Shown here: piece after piece, positions 25,974 through 33,383 of the stretch
Position numbering within the stretch: the stretch's first letter is position 1
Layout of the letters: each line of letters starts with the position of its first letter
DNA from: Candidatus Gastranaerophilales bacterium
GTDB taxonomy: Bacteria; Cyanobacteriota; Vampirovibrionia; Gastranaerophilales; Gastranaerophilaceae
DNA length: 64,000 nucleotides
Assembly (NCBI GenBank): GCA_944323365.1
Contig: CALUSG010000045.1
Coordinates: 1 to 64,000 of the forward strand
Direction of reading: 5' to 3'
Notes under the pieces: model-generated
Database searches by the model: none
What the model saw: only the letters and a program-made list of their open reading frames with translations
Told to the model about the DNA's origin: nothing
Translations under genes and position numbers: made by a program

Positions 25974-27218
25974 ATGGATACTATATTGTTTTGCCCGCAA
26001 AAACGTTATTTTAATATTTTAACTTTGGCAGTAAATATTGTCATTGTAGGAGCATTTACACAATCAGTATTTTTGCCTATTATGGCTAATGATTTATTTG
26101 CAAAAGTTTCTAATCCTGTTATTAATACTAATCAGGCATCTATTAGTATAATAACTGAAGTTTCTAGTGAGGCTGAGCTTAAAAATTTCGATGAAAGTGT
26201 TCAAAAAAGATATCCTAATGCCATTATCTATGATATTGATAAAGGTATTAAACACATTAAGCTTACTAAATACTATGATTCCAGGCCGGTAAAAATTAAT
26301 GTTGTTGAAGTTAACCCTAAGCTTGCAAAAGATTATGAATTGTTTCCCGCACTTGCCTCAGATACGTTAAGCAGTAAAAAAACAATTTCTAATATTGCTA
26401 AAGAAAATAATGCTTTAATAGCATTAAACGGGACATATTTTAAACCTCAAACAGGTGTACCTTTAGGAACTTTAATGATTAATGAGAAAATATATACAGG
26501 TCCAATTTACAATAGAGTCGCATTTGGTATTTTTGAAAATGGTTATGATGTCGCAAGAATTCAACTTAATGCTTCAATTAAAACAAAGGATTTAACAGTA
26601 AAAGTTGATAATATAAATCAGCCAAGAATGTTATCTACGTATGTATTAGCATATACTCCCGATTGGGGCCGTACAGCACCTATGACTCCGAAATATGGCC
26701 TGCAATTTGCCGTTGAAGACAATAAAATCGTACAAATTTCCACTTCAGCACTTCAAATTCCGCAAAACGGCTTTGTAATTGCAGGCCCTTCTTCTTCGTT
26801 AAGCAAATTTAAACTCGGTGACAAAGTTAAATTAGATATTTCAACTATTCCTGAATGGAAAAATGTAAAACACATTATAAGCGGCGGACCTTATCTTGTT
26901 AAAAATGACGAAGTTTTCGTTGACATGACCGCTCAAAAATTAAGTGCTATCGGTGGTAAAAATCCTCGCAGTGCAATAGGTTATACCTTAGATAATAATT
27001 TAATTTTAGTGTCTGTAGACGGGCGTGAAGGCAGTTCTGTCGGTATGACATTGATGCAGCTTGCCAATTTTATGAAATCTATTGGATGTATTAACGCAAT
27101 TAATCTTGATGGAGGCGGCTCTACTGTTATGTATGTTAACGGAAAGGTTGTCAACAGTCCGCAAGTCCAAGGCGGAATACCTCTTTCTAATGCTGTTGTT
27201 TTATCTAAAAAAACTTAA
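25974..27218 (+). CDS. Phosphodiester glycosidase (NAGPA) domain protein, membrane-anchored
   Basis: The 414-aa protein has an N-terminal hydrophobic segment (ILTLAVNIVIVGAFTQSVF) acting as anchor or signal, and a NAGPA domain. The C-terminal signature is NPRSAIGYTLDNNLILVSVDGR..., LMQLANFMKSIGCINAINLDGGGSTVMYV. The family includes the enzyme that uncovers GlcNAc-phosphodiesters and bacterial envelope sugar-modifying enzymes. ATG 25974 is preferred over GTG 25965 because AGGTG (25963-25967) is 6 bp upstream. Confidence 0.85.
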   Translation: MDTILFCPQKRYFNILTLAVNIVIVGAFTQSVFLPIMANDLFAKVSNPVINTNQASISIITEVSSEAELKNFDESVQKRYPNAIIYDIDKGIKHIKLTKYYDSRPVKINVVEVNPKLAKDYELFPALASDTLSSKKTISNIAKENNALIALNGTYFKPQTGVPLGTLMINEKIYTGPIYNRVAFGIFENGYDVARIQLNASIKTKDLTVKVDNINQPRMLSTYVLAYTPDWGRTAPMTPKYGLQFAVEDNKIVQISTSALQIPQNGFVIAGPSSSLSKFKLGDKVKLDISTIPEWKNVKHIISGGPYLVKNDEVFVDMTAQKLSAIGGKNPRSAIGYTLDNNLILVSVDGREGSSVGMTLMQLANFMKSIGCINAINLDGGGSTVMYVNGKVVNSPQVQGGIPLSNAVVLSKKT

Positions 27219-27616
27219 TATCTTAAGTTTTGGTCAATTATATCTGATATCCAGGGGAATCTGCTGTACATACCCATAAATGAAGTTACTGCTAAGTATA
27301 TTATTATTCCGTAAACAATAACTTGAATAATTGAATATACTCCAAATAACGGGGTGTTTAAGTAGAATGTTATCTGTGCGGTTAATTGATTTATAAGCGG
27401 TATAAAGCTTAATATATTAAGAAGAAAACCCAGTATATAACTTAATAAAAAATAAGCTATGGATATGAATATTGATTGAAATATATGGTATTGCATAAAT
27501 GGTCTTAAAGGCGATTTTGTGAATATACCTATAATCAGCCAAATAAAACCTGCAAACCCCATTGTTATGTAGCTTAGAGCTGCAACAATACGTTCAATCA
27601 TATATGGTCTAGTCAA
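27215..27616 (-). CDS. Tic20-like membrane protein
   Basis: The 133-aa protein has four membrane helices. It ends FMGMYSRFPWISDIIDQNLRY, like the C-terminal QCLLGRYADIPVISEAV region of cyanobacterial Tic20/Ycf60 proteins. The N-terminal RIVAALSYITMGFAGF and an amphipathic helix ending near PLRPFMQYHIFQ are also consistent. Tic20 is a protein-import channel in plastids and a protein of uncertain role in Cyanobacteria. The gene overlaps the TPR gene start/stop by 4 bp (ATGA), so both are made together. Confidence 0.6.
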   Translation of the reverse strand: MTRPYMIERIVAALSYITMGFAGFIWLIIGIFTKSPLRPFMQYHIFQSIFISIAYFLLSYILGFLLNILSFIPLINQLTAQITFYLNTPLFGVYSIIQVIVYGIIIYLAVTSFMGMYSRFPWISDIIDQNLRY

Positions 27617-28671
27617 TCTAATTCTCCATTACGTTTTTTGTCAATATATTCATCCATAACTTGAATATATACAAGCCTGTGTTCGTCACTTTCAGGTTCA
27701 ATATCAATCGAAGAACGGTAAGATGCAATAGCCTTTTGTATGTCACCATCCAAATAGTGTGCATTGCCTAAGAGCATATATGTTTCAGCATCGTTTGGAA
27801 CAACCCGCAAGGCTTCTTTGTATAAATTAAGTGCTAAATCAACTCTGTTGTAGTTTGTATAGAGATTTGCTAAAAGTAAATATGCATTTTTCTCTTTTGG
27901 ATTTAAGTTTATTGCACGTTTGTACATCTCTTCTGCCATGTTATATTCTTTAAATTCAGAAAGTGCAATAGCATAACAGATGTAAGCCTTATAATTATCG
28001 CCTTCCATTGTAAGAGCTTTTTCAAAGTAATTGTATGCCTGTTCTCTTTCTTTCATTAAAGTAAGAGTATTTCCTATGCATATTGCAACAATCTTATTAT
28101 CAGGATTAAGAACAAATACTTTTTTATAAAGTTCTAAAGCTGTTTTATAGTCAAACATTTTGAAACAAACATTACCCATATCAATTAATGCAGTAAGATT
28201 TTCAGGATCCAGTGATAATGCTTTTTCATAGTAAGCTTTTGATTCAATATAATCTTCATTGTCCGCATATAAAAGTGCTATAGCATTATAAATTTCAGGA
28301 TTTGTTGAATTTAAATCTATTGCACGATTGTAATAGAAAAGAGCCTTTGGAAAATTTTTCCATTCAGCAAAAACATTACCTATATTGTAGTATATTAAAT
28401 AATTTTTAGGATTAATTTCTAGAGCTCTGTTGTAGTATGAAAGTGATTTTCTAAAATCTTTTTCGTAAAACCACATTGTACCCATACCGATTAGTGCTCT
28501 TAAATCGTCAGGATGAATTGCTAAAAGACTTTCCAATACAGACATTACTTTGTCATAATTTTCCTGTTGCAGGTAAAGTTCTGAAAGTTTATGATATCCT
28601 TCTGCGTTTTGAGGATCTTTAGCCATTTCCATAATGGCATCATTAATTTGTTTATCTAAATTATTTTCCAT
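27613..28671 (-). CDS. TPR repeat protein
   Basis: The 352-aa protein is made of about nine TPR repeats of 34 residues (for example GTMWFYEKDFRKSLSYYNRALEI-type helices). It has no signal peptide or membrane helix, so it is a cytoplasmic scaffold. A strong promoter, TTTACA-N17-TACAAT, ends 6 bp before the ATG without a Shine-Dalgarno, which predicts leaderless translation. It overlaps the Tic20-like gene by ATGA, suggesting a shared role. Confidence 0.88.
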   Translation of the reverse strand: MENNLDKQINDAIMEMAKDPQNAEGYHKLSELYLQQENYDKVMSVLESLLAIHPDDLRALIGMGTMWFYEKDFRKSLSYYNRALEINPKNYLIYYNIGNVFAEWKNFPKALFYYNRAIDLNSTNPEIYNAIALLYADNEDYIESKAYYEKALSLDPENLTALIDMGNVCFKMFDYKTALELYKKVFVLNPDNKIVAICIGNTLTLMKEREQAYNYFEKALTMEGDNYKAYICYAIALSEFKEYNMAEEMYKRAINLNPKEKNAYLLLANLYTNYNRVDLALNLYKEALRVVPNDAETYMLLGNAHYLDGDIQKAIASYRSSIDIEPESDEHRLVYIQVMDEYIDKKRNGELD

Positions 28672-28677
28672 GCTTAT

Positions 28678-28706
28678 ATTGTATCTTATTTGTATTAATT
28701 TGTAAA
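28678..28706 (-). promoter_or_regulatory. Promoter of leaderless TPR mRNA
   Basis: TTTACA (28706-28701), a 17-bp spacer and TACAAT (28683-28678) are followed by 6 bp and ATG 28671. This is the best-matching leaderless example in the window, with near-consensus -35 and -10. Confidence 0.65.
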
Positions 28707-28720
28707 ATTATGTAGAAATA

Positions 28721-29107
28721 TTAATTATATTCACTATATTCTTCGGATAATTTTTTCCAGTCATCTTCTGAAATTTTGAAAGCGTGGCTCCAAAATTTTT
28801 CCAGAGCATACGTTTCACGTTCATCTTTATGCAAAATATGCACTATAACATCTCCATAATCTAAAAGATTCCATCGATTTTTTAAATCATTTTCGATTCG
28901 TGAAGGAGTTCTGTTAAAATGTTTTTTAATAAGCTCTTTTACGTTCATCATCAAGGCTTTAACCTGAGTCGGAGAATCTGCTGAAGCTATCACAAAATAA
29001 TCTCCCAATGACGAGACATTGCTTATATTTAATATCGTGATATCGCTTGCTAATTTATCATCTAATATACGAGCTATAACACAGGCAAGTTTTTCTGTAT
29101 CAACCAC
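28721..29107 (-). CDS. rsfS: Ribosome silencing factor
   Basis: RsfS binds L14 and blocks subunit joining in starvation. The 128-aa protein has the standard core: ILDDKLASDITILNIS, SSLGDYFVIASADSPTQVKALM, WNLLDYGDVIVHILHKDERE, FWSHAF. The GTG start is preceded by AGAGGAT, 9 bp after the end of rpiB. Confidence 0.95.
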   Translation of the reverse strand: MVDTEKLACVIARILDDKLASDITILNISNVSSLGDYFVIASADSPTQVKALMMNVKELIKKHFNRTPSRIENDLKNRWNLLDYGDVIVHILHKDERETYALEKFWSHAFKISEDDWKKLSEEYSEYN

Positions 29108-29116
29108 TTTTATCCT

Positions 29117-29551
29117 CTATTCAATAATATCAACTCTGCGTTTGTGCCTTCCGCCTTCAAATCCTGTTTTAAGCCACACATCGACAATATCAAGGGCTAA
29201 ATGTTCACCGATAACTCTTTCTCCCAAACATAGAATATTAGCGTTGTTATGAGCACGGGATACTCTTGCTGAATAAGTATCTCCGCAAAGAGCTGCACGT
29301 ACACCTCTTATTTTATTTGCGGCAATAGACATTCCAATACCGGTTCCACATACCAAAATTCCTCTGTCGACCTGACCTGATACAACAAGTTCTGCTACAC
29401 TTCTTGCAATTATAGGGTAATCGCAAGATTCCATAGTATATGTTCCGACATCAGTGTATTCAATATCTCTAGCTTGTAGATATTCTATAATTTTTTGTTT
29501 GTAACTAAATCCGCCATGGTCGCTGCCAATTGCTACTTTTAAATGATCCAT
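29117..29551 (-). CDS. rpiB: Ribose-5-phosphate isomerase B
   Basis: RpiB interconverts ribulose-5-P and ribose-5-P in the pentose phosphate pathway. The 144 aa carry IGSDHGGFSYK, DVGTYTMESCDYP, GILVCGTGIGMSIAANKIRG and the Cys/Thr active-site area, plus NILCLGERVIG. GGAG precedes the ATG, and a near-consensus promoter lies upstream. Confidence 0.96.
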   Translation of the reverse strand: MDHLKVAIGSDHGGFSYKQKIIEYLQARDIEYTDVGTYTMESCDYPIIARSVAELVVSGQVDRGILVCGTGIGMSIAANKIRGVRAALCGDTYSARVSRAHNNANILCLGERVIGEHLALDIVDVWLKTGFEGGRHKRRVDIIE

Positions 29552-29573
29552 ATTTTATCTCCAATTTTTTATT

Positions 29574-29602
29574 ATTATACAAATTTTATACTTTTTTGTA
29601 AA
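29574..29602 (-). promoter_or_regulatory. rpiB-rsfS promoter
   Basis: TTTACA (29602-29597), a 17-bp spacer and TATAAT (29579-29574) give a full near-consensus promoter for the rpiB-rsfS unit. A short leader holds GGAG. Confidence 0.7.
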
Positions 29603-29624
29603 GAGTATTATAATTTTAGATAAT

Positions 29625-29653
29625 TTGCTATTTTATTTTATTTATGTTAAAAT
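29625..29653 (+). promoter_or_regulatory. rpsU promoter
   Basis: TTGCTA (29625-29630), 17 bp and TAAAAT (29648-29653) lie about 36 bp before ATG 29696, with AAGGTGG in the leader. Confidence 0.65.
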
Positions 29654-29695
29654 ACATTTTGTTACACAAGATTAATAAAGGTGGTGAAAATATAA

Positions 29696-29869
29696 ATGGC
29701 AGAAGTTAAAGTTGGCGAAAACGAATCAATTGAAAGTGCATTGAGACGTTTTAAGAAAAAAATTCAAAAAGCCGGCATTCTTTCAGAAGTTAAAAAACGT
29801 GAAAGATATGAAAAGCCTAGCGTTAAAAGAAAACGTAAATCTGAAGCCGCTCGTAAAAGAAAAGCTTAA
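29696..29869 (+). CDS. rpsU: 30S ribosomal protein S21
   Basis: The 57-aa, strongly basic protein ([21 protein letters not shown]-type start; [15 protein letters not shown] end) matches S21, which helps mRNA binding near the anti-Shine-Dalgarno of 16S rRNA. AAGGTGG precedes the ATG. A bidirectional terminator follows. Confidence 0.96.
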   Translation: MAEVKVGENESIESALRRFKKKIQKAGILSEVKKRERYEKPSVKRKRKSEAARKRKA

Positions 29870-29871
29870 AA

Positions 29872-29893
29872 AAAGTCCGAAAGGACTTTTTTT
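29872..29893. terminator. Bidirectional terminator after rpsU
   Basis: AAAGTCC, loop GAAA and GGACTTT are flanked by A and T runs, so it can end rpsU and the convergent DUF2229 gene. Confidence 0.9.
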
Positions 29894-30963
29894 TATTTTG
29901 TTTCAATAAAATTTGTGTTAGGAATATATTCGGATTTTTGACCGTTAATTTCGATATTATTAATTATGTTGGCACGTTTTTTACGGAAAAGCATGTCAAC
30001 AAATGCTTCTAATCTGGTAATGAAACCGGCTTCCCCTGTATGTTCATCAATTGTAAGATTTAAAAGAGGTTTGTTAAATCTTTTTGCTTTTCTAGTAATT
30101 CTTTCAACCATTAACGAATCCGGTCCGCAGCCAAATGCTGTTAAAGTTATAATACCGTCAATTCTATTATCTTTGAGATAGTGACCGGCACTTCCTGTCA
30201 TATCATATTCATTTGCCCAGTATTGTTCATTACCCAGTGATGCAATACCATCATCCAGTTGCTCATTTGAAAGTTGTAAAGATGTGAATACTTTTACATC
30301 CATTGCTTCAAGTTTATCAAAAATTTTCATGCAAGTTCTATCGTCATAAATATTATAACCATGAGATACCAGTGCAATAGATATAGGATATTCTTTGGTT
30401 TGACTTTCAATAAATACTTTGCCTTGAAGTGCGTAATTTATGGCTTTTTTATAGCTCATTCCTGATTTTACCATTATATGAAAGTTATTATAGCATTTCC
30501 AACCGGCTTTAGAGGCTTTTTTAATTACTTTTTCGTCTGTAATTCCGAACGGAGCAGCCATTTCTTTTAGAAAATCATATAATCCGTGATTTTTTTCAGA
30601 CTTATCAAGAGTAGCTTCTATAATTGTAAAATCACGTTTAATAACATTTCTGACTAAATCCGGTAATCCTCTTATTTTTGAACAATTATAGATTTTAGGA
30701 GCAATGGATTGTATTGAAGGTACAAATATTTTATCCACGCCTTTGTCTATTAAATTGAGGATATGACCTATATAAACTTTTATAGGTAGACATGTTTCAG
30801 TAACAACCAGGGCAGAACCGCTTGACATAGTCTGTTTTGTTGTTACATCAGATAATACGATTTTTATCCCTAAATCCGTAAAAAATCCGTAGTAAAAGGG
30901 ATAATTGTTATAAAAGGACATTGCCCTTGGTATGCCTATTATTTTTTCAGAGTTTTTTTTCAT
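29893..30963 (-). CDS. DUF2229 / 2-hydroxyacyl-CoA dehydratase activase-related protein
   Basis: The 356-aa protein begins KIIGIPRAMSFYNNYPFYYGFFTDLG, the hallmark of the DUF2229 part of the long activase-like proteins related to 2-hydroxyglutaryl-CoA dehydratase activators. Cysteines (ETCLPIK, NCSKIRG, AFGCGPDS) may bind an iron-sulfur cluster. The ASKHA ATPase domain normally joined to it is absent. I prefer ATG 30963 over the TTG at 30981; TATTAT sits exactly 6 bp before it, so this may be leaderless. Function unknown. Confidence 0.78.
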   Translation of the reverse strand: MKKNSEKIIGIPRAMSFYNNYPFYYGFFTDLGIKIVLSDVTTKQTMSSGSALVVTETCLPIKVYIGHILNLIDKGVDKIFVPSIQSIAPKIYNCSKIRGLPDLVRNVIKRDFTIIEATLDKSEKNHGLYDFLKEMAAPFGITDEKVIKKASKAGWKCYNNFHIMVKSGMSYKKAINYALQGKVFIESQTKEYPISIALVSHGYNIYDDRTCMKIFDKLEAMDVKVFTSLQLSNEQLDDGIASLGNEQYWANEYDMTGSAGHYLKDNRIDGIITLTAFGCGPDSLMVERITRKAKRFNKPLLNLTIDEHTGEAGFITRLEAFVDMLFRKKRANIINNIEINGQKSEYIPNTNFIETK

Positions 30964-30969
30964 ATTTTT

Positions 30970-30975
30970 ATAATA
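30970..30975 (-). promoter_or_regulatory. -10 box of leaderless DUF2229 mRNA
   Basis: TATTAT (30975-30970) is 6 bp before ATG 30963, with no Shine-Dalgarno. The -35 region is weak. Confidence 0.45.
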
Positions 30976-31030
30976 ATACAATAATATTTTTTTTACTACA
31001 ATATTAATATAAAAATTAACAATTTTGTTG

Positions 31031-31036
31031 TATTAT
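31031..31036 (+). promoter_or_regulatory. -10 box of leaderless rsmE mRNA
   Basis: TATTAT (31031-31036) is 6 bp before ATG 31043, in the same 79-bp divergent gap as the minus-strand copy. No clear -35 or Shine-Dalgarno is present. Confidence 0.45.
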
Positions 31037-31042
31037 AAATTT

Positions 31043-31777
31043 ATGCCTCATTTTTTTATTAGTACAAAAGACATAAATAATAATTATATTAATATATCTG
31101 ATAAAGATACATACAATCATCTTGCAAGAGCATTGAGAATAAGAAAAGGTGAAAAACTTTTATTTATTGACGAAAATCAAATTGAATACGAAACTGTTGT
31201 TGATAAAGTAACATCAGATGAGGTTCAAGTAAAAATTGAAAATAGTTATAAATCTTTTAGGAGGCTTGGTTTTAGATTATATTTGGCACAGAGTCCGCTC
31301 AGAAGTGAAGCACAATCCTTTGTTGTTGAAAAAGCTACAGAACTTGGCGTCACGGGAATATATCCTGTTCATACTGACAATTGTGCTGTTAATGTTGAAA
31401 TTATTCAAAAAAAAATAGCTAAGTGGCAAAAAATTATGTATGAAGCTTCAAAACAATGCGAAAGAGCGGATATTCCGGTTTGTTTTGAATTGGATACTTT
31501 GGAAAATCTGATTAGCAAATTCCAAAGAGTTATAGTTTTTTGTGAAAGAGAGGCAGTAAATACCCTTAAAGATATAGAGCCGATTAATGAAGATGACGAG
31601 ATATTGGTTATAATCGGTCCGGAAGGTGGGTTTTCTGATAGAGAATTTAAATTATTTAAAGATAAAAATAACGTTGAAATGTTAACTTTGGGTAATTTAA
31701 TTTTGAAAGCTGAAACTGCTGTTACTGTCGCATTGGGAAATATAATTTATGAATATAATACAAAGACTAAAAAGTGA
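31043..31777 (+). CDS. rsmE: 16S rRNA m3U1498 methyltransferase
   Basis: RsmE methylates U1498 of 16S rRNA using SAM. The protein has an N-terminal PUA-like half (HLARALRIRKGEKLLFID) and a SPOUT domain with AQSPLRSEAQSFVVEKATELGV, MYEASKQCERADIP, VIIGPEGGFSDREF and LTLGNLILKAETAVTVAL, which forms the trefoil knot. I chose ATG 31043 over the upstream TTG. The 3' end overlaps the next gene by 29 bp. Confidence 0.95.
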   Translation: MPHFFISTKDINNNYINISDKDTYNHLARALRIRKGEKLLFIDENQIEYETVVDKVTSDEVQVKIENSYKSFRRLGFRLYLAQSPLRSEAQSFVVEKATELGVTGIYPVHTDNCAVNVEIIQKKIAKWQKIMYEASKQCERADIPVCFELDTLENLISKFQRVIVFCEREAVNTLKDIEPINEDDEILVIIGPEGGFSDREFKLFKDKNNVEMLTLGNLILKAETAVTVALGNIIYEYNTKTKK

Positions 31778-33140
31778 TGAAATATTAAATTCCATATCAA
31801 AAAATTTTGACAACGAAATATATTTGGTCGGTGGTGCAGTCAGGGATTTATATTTAGGTAAAGAAATTTTAGACCACGATATAATTGTTTGCGACCTAGA
31901 AGCAAAAGATTTTGCTCTTAAGCTTGCCGGGTTTTTTGATGCAAAATTTATCCCTTTAGACGAAATTAATAAAATTTATCGTATTGTATTAAAAGATAAA
32001 ATTAATTATATCGATGTTACTAATCCTATAGAAAATTCTTTAGAAAAAGATTTGAAACGTCGGGATTTGACAATAAATTCACTGGCTATAAACCTTAAGA
32101 CACATGAAATAACAGATTTGACAGGTGGATTAGATGATTTAAAAAATAAAAAAATCAGACTAATTTCAGAAAAAAATCTAGAGGATGATCCTTTGAGAAT
32201 TCTTAGAATTTTTCGATTTAATTCTATTTTAGGCTTTGATATTGTTTGTTGTGAAAATTTGAAAAAATTTAAACATCTTTTGCATAAACCTGCAGTTGAA
32301 CGCATTCAATATGAAATTATAAAGATGTTTTCAGGTGAATATGTTGATAAAACTTTATTATTAATGGATAAATGCGATATTTTGGAGGAAATATTTCCTT
32401 TTGTAAGAGAGTTAAAGCTTGTTCCTCCAAACTCACATCACCATCTTGATTTATTTCATCATTGTATAGAAACCGTAAGGCAAATAGGTATAATTTATAA
32501 TAATTCTATTGACACGGTTAAAGAACATATGAATTCTGTTGATTTCGGCGGTTTCCCCAGGCTTGCTTATTTAAAACTTGCAGGCTTCATGCATGATATG
32601 GGAAAATACTCAACTTGGACTATTGAACAAGATAGACATAGATTTATTAAACATGATGATGTAGGTGCAAAAATGTCTATTAGCTTTTTAAAATCTTTAA
32701 ATTTTTCCAATAAACAGATTAACTATATTCACGATATGATAAAATATCATATCTATCCTTCACAGGTAATGCATAATCCGGAAGTTAATGAAAAGATGAT
32801 GATGCGATACATAAGACGTATGTTATCAAATTGCATTGATAATATTATTTTGGCTCAGGCTGATAGATTATCCGCAAGAGGGCCAATGATAACGGATGAG
32901 ATTGTTGAATGCAATATTACTTCTTTAAATAGACTTTTAAATTATTATCTTGAAGTTGAAGATACGCTTAAACCTTTACCTAAGCTGCTTTCAGGCAACG
33001 AGATTATTAAACTTTTAAATATAAAACCTTCTCCTCAGCTTGGCGAAATTATTGATTCCTTGCATGACGCCCAACTTAATGGTGACGTTAAAACAAAAGA
33101 CGATGCAGTGTGTTTTATTAAAAATATGTTTAAAATTTAA
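31749..33140 (+). CDS. cca: CCA tRNA nucleotidyltransferase / poly(A) polymerase family with HD domain
   Basis: The 463-aa class II enzyme has the nucleotidyltransferase motif YLVGGAVRDLYLG...DHDI (about residues 25-45), RRDLTINSLAIN, DPLRILRIFRFN and RIQYEIIKM. An HD domain follows (HHHLDLFHHCIET, AGFMHDMGKYSTW, RFIKHDDVGAKMS). It either adds CCA to tRNA 3' ends or has a related role; the HD part may hydrolyse cyclic phosphates. Overlap with rsmE indicates coupling. Confidence 0.9.
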   Translation: MNIIQRLKSDEILNSISKNFDNEIYLVGGAVRDLYLGKEILDHDIIVCDLEAKDFALKLAGFFDAKFIPLDEINKIYRIVLKDKINYIDVTNPIENSLEKDLKRRDLTINSLAINLKTHEITDLTGGLDDLKNKKIRLISEKNLEDDPLRILRIFRFNSILGFDIVCCENLKKFKHLLHKPAVERIQYEIIKMFSGEYVDKTLLLMDKCDILEEIFPFVRELKLVPPNSHHHLDLFHHCIETVRQIGIIYNNSIDTVKEHMNSVDFGGFPRLAYLKLAGFMHDMGKYSTWTIEQDRHRFIKHDDVGAKMSISFLKSLNFSNKQINYIHDMIKYHIYPSQVMHNPEVNEKMMMRYIRRMLSNCIDNIILAQADRLSARGPMITDEIVECNITSLNRLLNYYLEVEDTLKPLPKLLSGNEIIKLLNIKPSPQLGEIIDSLHDAQLNGDVKTKDDAVCFIKNMFKI

Positions 33141-33240
33141 ATTTCTTAATAAAAATTTACAATTTTTTACAAAAATGTTAAATGTAAAAAATACAATTTT
33201 TGTTATTTGAAAATTATATTAAATTAAATAAAAAGTTAGA

Positions 33241-33279
33241 TTTTATAAAAATAGATTAAATAATTCTATTTTTATAAAA
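33241..33279. repeat. 15-bp perfect inverted repeat
   Basis: TTTTATAAAAATAGA (33241-33255) pairs with TCTATTTTTATAAAA (33265-33279) across a 9-nt loop. Neither strand has a clean T run after it, so it is a weak terminator or a binding or processing site in the 243-bp gap. Apart from this, the Pho-box-like repeat and the -10 box, I see nothing else in the gap. Confidence 0.5.
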
Positions 33280-33295
33280 AAAATCAAAAAGGCAT

Positions 33296-33315
33296 CTTAA
33301 CATTGCCTTAACATT
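33296..33315 (+). promoter_or_regulatory. Pho-box-like direct repeat
   Basis: CTTAACATT occurs twice, at 33296-33304 and 33307-33315, an 11-bp period. The TTAACA-N5-TTAACA form equals the PhoP (Bacillus) and SphR (cyanobacterial) phosphate-box pattern. It lies about 58-77 bp upstream of the -10 box of the next gene, whose -35 is poor, as in activator-dependent promoters. Confidence 0.45.
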
Positions 33316-33372
33316 TACGTCTAATCGGGCAATTTTTGTAATTGACGTCTTTTAAATAAAATGTTCAATTGT

Positions 33373-33378
33373 TATAAT
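33373..33378 (+). promoter_or_regulatory. -10 box of leaderless membrane-protein gene
   Basis: A perfect TATAAT (33373-33378) sits 5 bp before ATG 33384. TTTAAA (33351-33356) is a weak -35 at 16-bp spacing. No Shine-Dalgarno is present. Confidence 0.55.
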
Positions 33379-33383
33379 AAATT

